Position numbers and translations under genes: made by a program | The notes under the pieces: model-generated | Databases searched by the model: none | Told to the model about the DNA's origin: nothing | Seen by the model: the letters and a program-made list of their open reading frames with translations, nothing else | Shown here: positions 24,057-31,210 of the stretch, one piece after another | How the letters are laid out: each line of letters starts with the position of its first letter | How positions within the stretch are numbered: the first letter of the stretch is position 1 | Source of the DNA: Flavobacterium soli DSM 19725 | Lineage (GTDB): Bacteria; Bacteroidota; Bacteroidia; Flavobacteriales; Flavobacteriaceae | Direction of reading: 5' to 3' | Assembly (NCBI RefSeq): GCF_000422705.1 | Contig: NZ_KE383907.1 | Location: 344,620-408,619 of the forward strand | Length of the DNA: 64,000 nucleotides

Positions 24057-24797
24057 TTACCAGGGAATTTCTCCTGTTGCCGGATTGGTTTCTTCACTAA
24101 AAAATTTACCGGTCGGGCCATCATTATCAATCAGGACGTATTTGATTACTCTATTGGCAGCAACACTGACTTCTCCACCATTAAAGAATGTAAAATCGGT
24201 TTTCGTAAGTCCAGGACAAACGGCATTTACTTTAAAATTTGTATCACGCAGCTCATATGCTAACTGGATGGTGTACATATTTAGAGCCGCTTTTGATATT
24301 GCGTAAACTCCGTATTTAGCATAGCTGTAGGCAGGCCATTCCGGATTACTTTGTAATGAAAGAGACCCTACGCTGGTACTCAAGTTGACTATTCTTGGTT
24401 CTGAGGATTTTTTGAGCAGATCTATAAAGGCTTGTGTAACATTCGCTGTACCTACCAAATTTGTTTTAAATGCATTCAGATATTCGTCACTTGTGGCTTC
24501 CAATACAGTGTAGGGATCACTTCCTCCGTTGATACCTGCGTTATTGATAAGTACATCCAAAACCGAAACCTTGTTACCTATTTCTTCCCGTGCCGTCCGT
24601 ACCGATGCAGGGTCAGTAACATCAAGTTCTACGGCTTCTACATTTGAAAATCCTTCTGCATTAAGTTTCTGAACTGCCTGCAAACCGTTCTCGATATTAC
24701 GGCTTCCAATAAATACGAAAAATCCCTTTTCTAAAAGTTGTCTGGCAGTTTCAAAACCGATGCCTTTGTTTGCTCCTGTAATTAATACTGTTTTCAT
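24057..24797 (-). CDS. Short-chain dehydrogenase/reductase (SDR)
   Basis: This 246-residue classical SDR has the NAD(P) motif 'TGANKGIG' at residues 7-14, 'NNAG' near residue 86, a catalytic Ser in 'NLSTSVGS' and 'YAISK' as the YxxxK pair. It is soluble and oxidises or reduces an unknown alcohol or carbonyl. It follows a Crp-type regulator on the same strand, and each gene has the same palindrome upstream, so it is very probably that regulator's target. Confidence 0.88.
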   Translation of the reverse strand: MKTVLITGANKGIGFETARQLLEKGFFVFIGSRNIENGLQAVQKLNAEGFSNVEAVELDVTDPASVRTAREEIGNKVSVLDVLINNAGINGGSDPYTVLEATSDEYLNAFKTNLVGTANVTQAFIDLLKKSSEPRIVNLSTSVGSLSLQSNPEWPAYSYAKYGVYAISKAALNMYTIQLAYELRDTNFKVNAVCPGLTKTDFTFFNGGEVSVAANRVIKYVLIDNDGPTGKFFSEETNPATGEIPW

Positions 24798-24851
24798 ATT
24801 TTGTAATTTTAAATTTTCAATACAAAATTGAGGTATTAGACAGTGGCATCA

Positions 24852-24867
24852 TTTACCAAATGGTAAA
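24852..24867. promoter_or_regulatory. Palindromic operator upstream of the SDR gene
   Basis: TTTACCAAATGGTAAA has 7-bp perfect arms (TTTACCA/TGGTAAA) around a 2-bp centre. It is 54 bp upstream of the SDR start. The same arms occur before the Crp-like gene, differing only in the central AA/TT. Confidence 0.75.
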
Positions 24868-24874
24868 AAGTGCA

Positions 24875-25441
24875 TCAGCGGATGTTTTTCCGTATTCGGC
24901 TAAGAGATTGTTGTGTTACTCCTAAATAGGATGCAATGTATGATAATGGAACACGGTTGGTCAATGAAGGATAATTTTCCAAAAATTCAAGGTATCTTGT
25001 TGTAGCGTCCTGCGAAATTACCGGGCCTTTCCTTGATTTTTGGTACATGCACAGCTGCACCATTTTATTTTTAATATTGTCCCAACCAACGATAATATGG
25101 GATAGTTCTTCCCAATTTTTCTTTGAAAATACGATAAGACTACAATCTGTAACGGCTTGCAAGTACTCGGAAGATGAAGCATTTGCCTCGAAGTTGACAT
25201 AATCACATACCAGGCTGTTTTCGCTGATGAAGCAACGGGTAATTTCTTCACCTTTATTATTGTAATAACAGCCACGAATAACTCCTTCTACTATAAACCC
25301 AACCTGCTTTGGAATTTTCCCCGCCTCAGAAAAATAATCCTCTTTTTTTAATTGCAGGATTTGTCCCTTGCTTATTACAAGTTCAATTTGCTGCTTGTTA
25401 AGATTTCCAAATTGCAGAATATATTCAATCAGTTCTTCCAT
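24875..25441 (-). CDS. Crp/Fnr-family transcriptional regulator
   Basis: This 188-residue protein has a cyclic-nucleotide-binding-type beta barrel (residues 20-110, 'GFIVEGVIRGCYYNNKGEEITRCF') and a C-terminal helix-turn-helix 'VPLSYIASYLGVTQQSLSRIRK'. The effector-binding Arg-Glu pair of true Crp is not obvious, so the ligand may not be cAMP. It should bind the palindromes at 25475-25490 (its own promoter) and 24852-24867 (the SDR). Confidence 0.85.
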   Translation of the reverse strand: MEELIEYILQFGNLNKQQIELVISKGQILQLKKEDYFSEAGKIPKQVGFIVEGVIRGCYYNNKGEEITRCFISENSLVCDYVNFEANASSSEYLQAVTDCSLIVFSKKNWEELSHIIVGWDNIKNKMVQLCMYQKSRKGPVISQDATTRYLEFLENYPSLTNRVPLSYIASYLGVTQQSLSRIRKNIR

Positions 25442-25474
25442 ATGTGCAAGTTAAAAATAATATCATTTGGCATA

Positions 25475-25490
25475 TTTACCATTTGGTAAA
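25475..25490. promoter_or_regulatory. Palindromic operator upstream of the Crp-like gene
   Basis: TTTACCATTTGGTAAA has the same arms as the site at 24852-24867 and lies 33 bp upstream of the regulator's start, suggesting autoregulation. Confidence 0.75.
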
Positions 25491-25551
25491 AAATCAACTG
25501 TGATAGCTAATTATTGATTTATTAAAACCATCAAATAACTGCTCTTGTCCA

Positions 25552-25574
25552 GCCAAATGCTGCCTTCCAGTGCC
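25552..25574 (+). promoter_or_regulatory. Helically phased GCC array upstream of the HTH genes
   Basis: GCC occurs at 25552, 25562 and 25572, in 10-bp steps. The first unit, GCCAAATGCTGCC, resembles the GCCAAACACTGCC unit of the other arrays. It lies about 73 bp before the preferred start of the first HTH gene, the same geometry as at mobC and traE. It has three units rather than four, so support is weaker. Confidence 0.5.
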
Positions 25575-25646
25575 AATGAGTACAATATAGAAAAATACGA
25601 AAAAAGACTTTATAAATTAGATTTTGAAATAAAAAACAAGTTGGAT

Positions 25647-25958
25647 ATGGAAGTCTTAGCAATACAAAAGTCCGCACTAGACGGAATGAAAAATGAGCTA
25701 AAAGCACTTTTGGAACTGACCGAAAATGCCACACAGAAATATACGCCCATTTTTAAAGAGGAACAGTGGCTTGATAACCAAGAAGTGTGCCTGATGATGA
25801 ACATTACCAAACGGACTTTACAGACCTACAAAAGCAAAGGACTTTTACCGTATTCAAAACTGAACCGCAAAAATTATTATAAACGCTCGGATGTACAGAC
25901 TTTGCTCGAAGCCAGACAGCCGGACAATACTACTGAAAATGGATTTATTCACGAATGA
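25647..25958 (+). CDS. Excisionase-type helix-turn-helix protein 1
   Basis: The 103-residue form starting 'MEVLAIQKSALDGMKNELKAL' is preferred because many Bacteroidetes ICE HTH proteins start 'MEV-I/L'. A longer form from 25557 or the TTG at 25545 would run through the GCC array. The C-terminal half is a MerR/excisionase HTH: 'WLDNQEVCLMMNITKRTLQTYKSKGLLPYSKL'. In this position such proteins act as recombination directionality factors or tra regulators. Confidence 0.8.
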   Translation: MEVLAIQKSALDGMKNELKALLELTENATQKYTPIFKEEQWLDNQEVCLMMNITKRTLQTYKSKGLLPYSKLNRKNYYKRSDVQTLLEARQPDNTTENGFIHE

Positions 25959-26238
25959 TAGTGACGAAATCATTGCCCACAGGGAAATGATTACACAGCT
26001 ACGCAGCCGTATTGAAAGCATATTGAAAAACTACCGTCCTGTAATGAACGGTGAAATATATCTTTCAGGCGAAGACGTGTGTAAACTGTTACACATCAGC
26101 AGACGGACTTTACAGCAATATCGTGATGACCAAATACTCCCATACATCCAGATAGGCGGCAAAATCATTTTTAAGCAAACCGACCTTTTACGGATACTTG
26201 AACAAAACTATGTCTGCAATGGACAAAAGAACAAGTAA
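25939..26238 (+). CDS. Excisionase-type helix-turn-helix protein 2
   Basis: The 99-residue form starting 'MDLFTNDSDEIIAHREMI' overlaps the end of the first HTH gene by 20 bp. It has the same fold: 'YLSGEDVCKLLHISRRTLQQYRDDQILPYIQIGGKIIF'. Two tandem HTH genes of this kind are common in Bacteroidetes ICEs. They could control excision together, and are candidates to bind the phased GCC arrays. Confidence 0.85.
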   Translation: MDLFTNDSDEIIAHREMITQLRSRIESILKNYRPVMNGEIYLSGEDVCKLLHISRRTLQQYRDDQILPYIQIGGKIIFKQTDLLRILEQNYVCNGQKNK

Positions 26239-26280
26239 CGGATTTCAAGCAATCATATTTCTATATCGAAACGAGTTTAG

Positions 26281-26288
26281 TATCTTTG
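26281..26288 (+). promoter_or_regulatory. Promoter -7 box of the receiver-like gene
   Basis: TATCTTTG matches the TAnnTTTG -7 consensus exactly. No clean TTG -33 box is seen at 19-21 nt, so it may need an activator. It predicts a leader of about 215 nt before the ATG at 26512. Confidence 0.55.
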
Positions 26289-26293
26289 CTATG

Positions 26294-26511
26294 TAAAATA
26301 TAGAAATACTTAAAGTGTTTTTGCTTTAAGTCCCACATTGAAAACTGGTAATTTTTAGACAACGGGACGATAAGGAAGAACGCTCATGCCATAGGCGTGG
26401 GCGCTCGCTTATTCGTTGTCGGGTATACCAGTACCTCAATGTGCGGTAAGTGTAGTTGCCTGCGCTTTCTTTTTGTGCAGGAACTTCATCTAACTCAAAA
26501 AAAGGTAACGT
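26294..26511 (+). ncRNA. Structured leader or small RNA with a possible MITE-like insertion
   Basis: Three hairpins fill the region. Hairpin 1 is ACTTAAAG/CTTTAAGT (26308-26331). Hairpin 2 is a nested palindrome from 26332 to 26446: CACATTGA with TCAATGTG, ACTGGTA with TACCAGT, GACAACG with CGTTGTC, ATAAG with CTTAT, and a 10-bp terminal stem at 26381-26403 with loop ATA. Hairpin 3 is CCTGCGC/GTGCAGG with AGTT/AACT (26454-26485). The middle palindrome is flanked by direct TAAGT repeats (26327-26331, 26447-26451), so it may instead be a small inverted-repeat element inserted here. The function is unknown. Confidence 0.45.
26327..26451. mobile_element. Possible MITE-like palindrome with 5-bp direct repeats
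   Basis: An imperfect palindrome of 115 bp (26332-26446) starts with CCCACATTGA and ends with TCAATGTGCGG. TAAGT flanks it on both sides, as a target-site duplication would. No transposase is encoded. The alternative is an RNA structure with a chance repeat. Confidence 0.35.
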
Positions 26512-26895
26512 ATGAAAACTGGTACTGTACAAGAAACAATCTCCCTGTCTTTTATCAATGACAAAAGCCTTGTAACTGATAACATCTGCAAAGATCTCGC
26601 TGCATCAGGAATGGAAGTCCTGTGCCGGTCAGAGAGCATTAAAAAAGGGCTCTCACAGTTGTCTTCATTGAATGAACTCCCCAAATTCTGTATTATTGAC
26701 TTGGATTTTTACGACCAAAATGTGCTTAAACAGCTTCAGGAATTAAGGAAAGAGTACCCTGCAATCAAACTGGTTGCTCATAGTGATATCGATGATGAGA
26801 AAGTTGGGAAATCTCTTTTAGACATTGGGTTTTCAAGTTATCTGCTACTTGGTAGCGATGTGGATGATTTTAAGAAAGTTATCTTCAGTGCTTAA
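26512..26895 (+). CDS. Single-domain receiver-like protein (degenerate response regulator)
   Basis: This 127-residue protein has the response-regulator receiver pattern: an acidic D17, a phospho-acceptor candidate D63 in 'FCIIDLDFYD', Ser in 'LVAHSD', and 'KSLLDIGFSSYLLLGSDVDDFKKVI' at the end. The conserved Lys is replaced (LLLG) and no output domain follows, so it may be a degenerate or stand-alone signal protein. It is convergent with the next gene (2-bp gap). Its long structured leader is unusual. Confidence 0.6.
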   Translation: MKTGTVQETISLSFINDKSLVTDNICKDLAASGMEVLCRSESIKKGLSQLSSLNELPKFCIIDLDFYDQNVLKQLQELRKEYPAIKLVAHSDIDDEKVGKSLLDIGFSSYLLLGSDVDDFKKVIFSA

Positions 26896-26897
26896 GA

Positions 26898-27749
26898 CTA
26901 TATTTCATTATCATCGTCTCCATACCAACTTGAAGTATCCACATCGTAGTCATCGACCTCAAACTTAGTGGACGGAAAATCCTCTTCAATTTGATAGCGT
27001 ATCTTCGTTTCAAAAGGGAATGTTTCTGGCAAGTCTAATCCATCACCTTCACGTCTTTCTTTATTAGACCCATATTCAAGAATTACATGTAAATCTCCAA
27101 AGACGTCCACCACAATTTCATATTCATTAATTTCTGAAATATGATATTCTGACACTTCACTATATGCCAGTGAATGGTGAGGTGCAAGCCGATCAACATT
27201 CTCAAAAAAATTACTTACAACGGATGATATCATATGCTCTTCGATATGTCCATCAAGGAATTGTTTAAGATCTTCACGATAGTTCTCAATTGTTTCTACT
27301 AAACTAATAAAAGAGTTAAGTACATCTTGGCTCATACGCTCAATTTCAGAATCGCTAATATTGAACACCTCAGGATTAATATGAGTGTACTTGCTTAAAG
27401 TATTGATTGTTTCTTTTACATCCTTTATCATGTCTTTGAGTTCGTCAACCTCAAATCCCCAACGATCTAAAAAAGTGTCGTCTATTCCACCTTGGACTGC
27501 GTATTTAATTCTTTGGTTTCTTGTAGGTTTTCCGTCTGCAGTTTCGGGGCTAAACCAAACACAATTTTTCACACGTTCTTCCGGAGCAAGGTTATATAAA
27601 AAATGTCGTGACAACTCCCTTATAGAGTATGCAAAATTATTAAAGCGAAGTTTATTGGTTTTATCATTTAGACTAACCAGTGATGCCTCGAAAAGATCAA
27701 GTTCAAATTGATTGGTCAGTAGCTGCTTTATTTTTTCCTTTTTTTTCAC
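26898..27749 (-). CDS. Uncharacterised protein, possibly pPIWI-associating-nuclease-like
   Basis: This 283-residue protein has 'ELSRHFLYNLAPEERVKNCVWF' near residue 45 and 'PTRNQRIKYAVQGG' near residue 75. I associate this pattern, from memory, with the domain named predicted pPIWI-associating nuclease; this is not certain. The middle is helical and the C-terminus is strongly acidic ('DVDTSSWYGDDDNEI'). No PIWI gene is present. It is the last gene of a three-gene AT-rich operon with a HEPN-like and an M41-like gene, 6 bp after the HEPN-like stop. Confidence 0.55.
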   Translation of the reverse strand: MKKKEKIKQLLTNQFELDLFEASLVSLNDKTNKLRFNNFAYSIRELSRHFLYNLAPEERVKNCVWFSPETADGKPTRNQRIKYAVQGGIDDTFLDRWGFEVDELKDMIKDVKETINTLSKYTHINPEVFNISDSEIERMSQDVLNSFISLVETIENYREDLKQFLDGHIEEHMISSVVSNFFENVDRLAPHHSLAYSEVSEYHISEINEYEIVVDVFGDLHVILEYGSNKERREGDGLDLPETFPFETKIRYQIEEDFPSTKFEVDDYDVDTSSWYGDDDNEI

Positions 27750-27755
27750 CTTTAA

Positions 27756-28712
27756 CTATTTAATTTCTGAAAGTGTAAATTTCAACTTATCCCAAAACTC
27801 GCTTATAAGTGCCGGCAAAATCTCATTGAGTTTAGTGTCATTATTAAAAAAACGTTTCCTATTCTTAAATGTCATTATTATTCCGTTACTAAAATCAGGG
27901 AGTAATATAAACTTTTCTATTATCTCCTTATTCTTTACATTCTGATATACCTTGGGAATATTATCAATGGAAGCATTATGAACAATTTCATTCCGTAAAT
28001 ACATTATCATACGAATATTATCACTCATTTCATAGATAGTGCCCTTCATTTCCTTAAATACTGTCTTCTTTGAATCACCATAGATTATATCCTTTGATTT
28101 CAGTTTTGGATAGGTAGCAAAATCAATATGAAGATTTTCTATTTCATAAATGATTTTCGTTGTAAAATCCATTTGACTGTATAAGTTGATAAATAAATGA
28201 TTAACTAGCGATGTAATGTTTGTGACAATATAGCCAGAGGAATATTGTATGCCATTTTCAACAACAGTTAAATCGTTATGGATAAGAAAACTATTAGTGT
28301 TTAGGATTTTGTAGAACTCTCCGACAATATACTTCGTCTCAAGAACTGAGTTTTGCAATGTACTGATCAAATTATCTACATCAAAATAGTATAGCAGCCT
28401 AAAAAGTCTTTCCTTATCCTCAATACCAATTAAAAGCTTTTCAAAATCTTCTTTTGATAATCTTAATTCGGCATCTATACCAGCAATAGAGGCAAACGGG
28501 AATATAGGAGTACTGAAATAGCTGTGATAGGTTTTTAAATCACCGAATATCTTTTTGGCAAGATAATCCCTTAATTGTATACATATTTTTTCTATTTCGT
28601 AACTCTGATCACCAGTGCTAAAGTTTATTTCACCGTTCAGAAGTTCAGTGATATAGAAGCTATCCTGAGGTGGTTTATTTGTGGGTACTCCGTTAGTATT
28701 GTAAAATTTCAT
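27756..28712 (-). CDS. HEPN-like protein, candidate RNase
   Basis: The ATG at 28712 gives 318 residues; a TTG-started form from 28727 is less likely. The C-terminal part has 'MIMYLRNEIVHNAS' with R240-N-E-I-V-H245, the R-x4-6-H motif that forms the active site of HEPN ribonucleases. The rest is helix-rich without a recognised family. HEPN proteins act in toxin-antitoxin, abortive infection and CRISPR systems as RNases activated by a partner. Its neighbours could be such partners. RNase activity is inferred from one motif only. Confidence 0.55.
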   Translation of the reverse strand: MKFYNTNGVPTNKPPQDSFYITELLNGEINFSTGDQSYEIEKICIQLRDYLAKKIFGDLKTYHSYFSTPIFPFASIAGIDAELRLSKEDFEKLLIGIEDKERLFRLLYYFDVDNLISTLQNSVLETKYIVGEFYKILNTNSFLIHNDLTVVENGIQYSSGYIVTNITSLVNHLFINLYSQMDFTTKIIYEIENLHIDFATYPKLKSKDIIYGDSKKTVFKEMKGTIYEMSDNIRMIMYLRNEIVHNASIDNIPKVYQNVKNKEIIEKFILLPDFSNGIIMTFKNRKRFFNNDTKLNEILPALISEFWDKLKFTLSEIK

Positions 28713-28735
28713 CAAAATCGTTCTCAAATACTTTA

Positions 28736-29317
28736 TTACATATACTTTTTAATGTGGTCAAAGTAGCCCGTACTTGCAAGTGTATTCTCAATTTCTTGCC
28801 TGCTAAGTTTCCTTTCTTCTTTCGAAAGAATAAATTCTGCCAATACCGAAATAGAGTTCCATATTTCAGGAATAGAGAACGTCATCATAATGTTCGTTAT
28901 ATTTTCCTGAATAAAATTTGCAGGGTGATTTTTCGAAATAGAGGAAAGCAAATAATCAATATTCTGTACCCTGATTAGATCTGGTCCAGAAAGTTCAACC
29001 TCCATATCACCATCGACAATGCCGTTATTCAAATGAATACTCTCTGCAATCGACCCAGCTAAGAGAATGAGAGAAGCTTTAAAAGCTACTTCAGGTGAAG
29101 TTAACTTAATACTTGCTGGAAGTTCATTAAACATCTCAGGATATTCCTTGCAATTTGTTATAGCTGATATCAACAATAGATCATTTCCGTAATCCATTGT
29201 CGTTTTTCCATCACCAGAAGCCAATACTTCCACTTCCTGACAGGAGTATTCTGCAAAATACGTCATTGCTATATGCCCACTTTCGTGAAAAGCTGTTTTT
29301 TTATACTGTTCTAACAC
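28736..29317 (-). CDS. Free-standing FtsH (M41)-like zinc peptidase domain
   Basis: This 193-residue protein matches the M41 peptidase domain without the AAA module. It has zinc motif 'HESGH' at residues 11-15, 'LLAGSIAESIHLNNG' near residue 86 (compare the FtsH 'GGRAAE' segment), and D113 in 'SGPDLIRV' at the place of the third zinc ligand. The start codon is GTG; an in-frame stop lies 6 bp upstream, so nothing is missing. It leads the operon with the HEPN-like and nuclease-like genes. A regulated protease that activates a toxic RNase would be a plausible arrangement, but that is inference. Confidence 0.65.
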   Translation of the reverse strand: MLEQYKKTAFHESGHIAMTYFAEYSCQEVEVLASGDGKTTMDYGNDLLLISAITNCKEYPEMFNELPASIKLTSPEVAFKASLILLAGSIAESIHLNNGIVDGDMEVELSGPDLIRVQNIDYLLSSISKNHPANFIQENITNIMMTFSIPEIWNSISVLAEFILSKEERKLSRQEIENTLASTGYFDHIKKYM

Positions 29318-29680
29318 TTGTTACCTGTTTTAATTATCTATCAGTAAATTTAAAAAATAAAGTATAGTGAATTCAGATTATTGGATAAAGTATTGTAAAT
29401 AATATCCAAACACTATATAATAGTATTAATCTAATTAAAATGAGGAGGCATTCTTTTGCTTCTTTTCTTAGGTCGCCAATGTGGTAAGAAAAGAAGTCCC
29501 CTAAAAACAACAAAAGGGATAATGAATATCCCTCAAATAATATCGCAACCTGTTTGGTAAAATGTGCCGGAATGAATGGTGGGTAGACATCCCATTTTGC
29601 CAAAGAGGTTGCTCCGATTTATGCAAAAAGACTGTCCCGACCATCGGGAGGGAGTGTCTTTTTGCCGCCCGATTTTCCAA
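29318..29680. other. Intergenic stretch between the M41-like gene and the ThiF gene
   Basis: About 360 bp without a supported gene. A 76-codon frame (29373-29603, minus) encodes a hydrophobic C-terminus but has only a TTG start just after a stop codon, so it may be a remnant. The terminator at 29625-29663 is the clear feature. Composition falls sharply from the ThiF side to AT-rich here. Confidence 0.5.
29625..29663 (-). terminator. Terminator after the PRTRC operon
   Basis: AAAAAGAC (29625-29632) pairs with GTCTTTTT (29656-29663), and inside it TCCCGA with TCGGGA (29635-29649). It lies 18 bp after the ThiF stop and gives a T-run on either strand. Confidence 0.75.
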
Positions 29681-30487
29681 TCAGGCGACTTTTATAGGAT
29701 GGGTTCGGAAATCTTTCAGGTTGTGAAAAATTCCCCTGTATGGTGTCAATCCATTACGGAACAAGCCCCATAACAGTGAACAACCCATCTGCACCAATGA
29801 TGAATTGATAAACAAGTCCTGCTTTTCCAACGCTTCGGCAAGGGAACAGCTCGGTGTATCGTCTTCCAGTTCGGACTGTTTAAGCAGTTCGCCAAATTCA
29901 TCCGTAACCATTGGGAGGCTCGCCACCGTTTCATATTTCTCTGAATTGGGTTGCTTTATCTCTCCGATAGTAGATAGTAAAACTTGCCCTGTATGTTGAC
30001 TGTTGCCGAAGTCCAACCAATAACGTGGACGGTTGGAATAGGCTCTTCCGTTGCTCAATTCACTCAATATATCTGCAATTTCAAATCTTGCTTTTACGCT
30101 ATCTACACAGGAAATATAAATACTTGCTCCTGCATTTTCTGGCAACCTCTTGTTATTGTCTTTTTCAAATTTCCTTGCTTCCGCTTTCCAGTTCGTACCT
30201 GAGAAGCGATTTATACGGTTAATGATAGCAACGGACTTGTACAAACCGACCTCACTTTCTGCAAAACGCTGTCTTCCTAAATTGGCTTGGGTAATTACAT
30301 CATCATCCCAAAGACGAATAAAAAACCCTTCGTGTCCTAACTCGTTTAGGCTGTGGTTCATTTCAAGCAAGGCAGTCATTACTTTTGAGCCTGTGCCACC
30401 TGCACCGATTACGTTTACTGTTATCGGGTTGGTAGGGTTTATCAAATCGCTGTCCGTAAAATGGACTTTTAAAATTTCTTTGCTCAT
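29681..30487 (-). CDS. PRTRC system ThiF/E1-like protein
   Basis: This 268-residue E1-fold protein has the nucleotide motif 'IGAGGTGSK' at residues 27-35, 'LWDDDVITQANLGRQRF' and 'YISCVDSVKARFEI' as in ThiF/MoeB enzymes, and a candidate catalytic Cys in 'DDTPSCSLAEAL' near residue 210. It should adenylate the C-terminus of the ubiquitin-like PRTRC C protein. Its start overlaps the stop of PRTRC B by one base. It is the last gene of the cassette. Confidence 0.85.
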   Translation of the reverse strand: MSKEILKVHFTDSDLINPTNPITVNVIGAGGTGSKVMTALLEMNHSLNELGHEGFFIRLWDDDVITQANLGRQRFAESEVGLYKSVAIINRINRFSGTNWKAEARKFEKDNNKRLPENAGASIYISCVDSVKARFEIADILSELSNGRAYSNRPRYWLDFGNSQHTGQVLLSTIGEIKQPNSEKYETVASLPMVTDEFGELLKQSELEDDTPSCSLAEALEKQDLFINSSLVQMGCSLLWGLFRNGLTPYRGIFHNLKDFRTHPIKVA

Positions 30488-31200
30488 TACAATATCGTTT
30501 TTATGGTCTTATTTGTATTTTTCAATACATCTTTAGGAAAGGCTTTGTCTGTGTCAATAAGGTCTTTCCAAAGGCTTACACAATTCCCTTTTATGGGATT
30601 ATGTTCGTTTACCAAGTGACTGAAATAGCTGTTAAAAAAGTAGCTTTCCCACGCTTGCATAAATTCTTCAACCGAAGCAGAATTTTCGATGTTGATATCT
30701 ACAGTTCCCATACATACGTGTCCGTCCTCGTACACGTTGAAAAACGGTGCATGAAACAATACGGTATTCTCGGTAGGTCTGCGGTCTTTTTCGAGGGCAA
30801 AAACAATAAGGCTCTGCTTATTTGCATACCAAAGCATTGCAGGCACATCTGCCGTACCATTTGGTATTTCAAGACTTTCAGTAAAGTACATTTTGGCTTT
30901 TCGTGCCTTGGTGTACCAAAGTACCGTACCGTTTTCACTCAGATTAATGTGCAGGACGTTGGTAGGTAGAATACCATTAGATTTTAAAAATGCCTTGCTC
31001 TTTTCTTTTTTGGTATTGAGTGCTTTTGCCAATTCTTTGGCTTCTCTTTCAGTCAAAGGATGGGCGTTGATAGGATTACCGTTCTTGTCCATATCAAAAT
31101 GCTCTACATAGGTGTTTTTATTATTCCCTTTGGTTTTGTAAAAAACCAAAGCCGATAAAGGGTGGTAAAGCGTTCCGAAGTCTTGTGTTATATCTTTCAT
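30487..31200 (-). CDS. PRTRC system protein B
   Basis: This 237-residue protein matches PRTRC protein B in size and context, with 'PTNVLHINLSENGTVLWYTKA' and 'MLWYANKQSLIVFALEKDRRPT'. It has no membrane segments. PRTRC B is thought to have an E2-like fold in this family, but a catalytic Cys is not evident to me. It is coupled to ThiF by a TAATG junction. Confidence 0.8.
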   Translation of the reverse strand: MKDITQDFGTLYHPLSALVFYKTKGNNKNTYVEHFDMDKNGNPINAHPLTEREAKELAKALNTKKEKSKAFLKSNGILPTNVLHINLSENGTVLWYTKARKAKMYFTESLEIPNGTADVPAMLWYANKQSLIVFALEKDRRPTENTVLFHAPFFNVYEDGHVCMGTVDINIENSASVEEFMQAWESYFFNSYFSHLVNEHNPIKGNCVSLWKDLIDTDKAFPKDVLKNTNKTIKTIL

Positions 31201-31210
31201 GTTTGTGTAT

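Noticed and set aside
25545..25646. Longer N-terminus for the first HTH protein
   Set aside because: It would start at TTG or an ATG inside the phased GCC array; the MEV start at 25647 fits related proteins better.
26294..26511. Retron-type ncRNA
   Set aside because: The structure is suggestive but no reverse transcriptase gene is near.
29373..29603. 76-codon hydrophobic frame upstream of the M41-like gene
   Set aside because: Only a TTG start, a stop codon just before it, and no family; at most a remnant.
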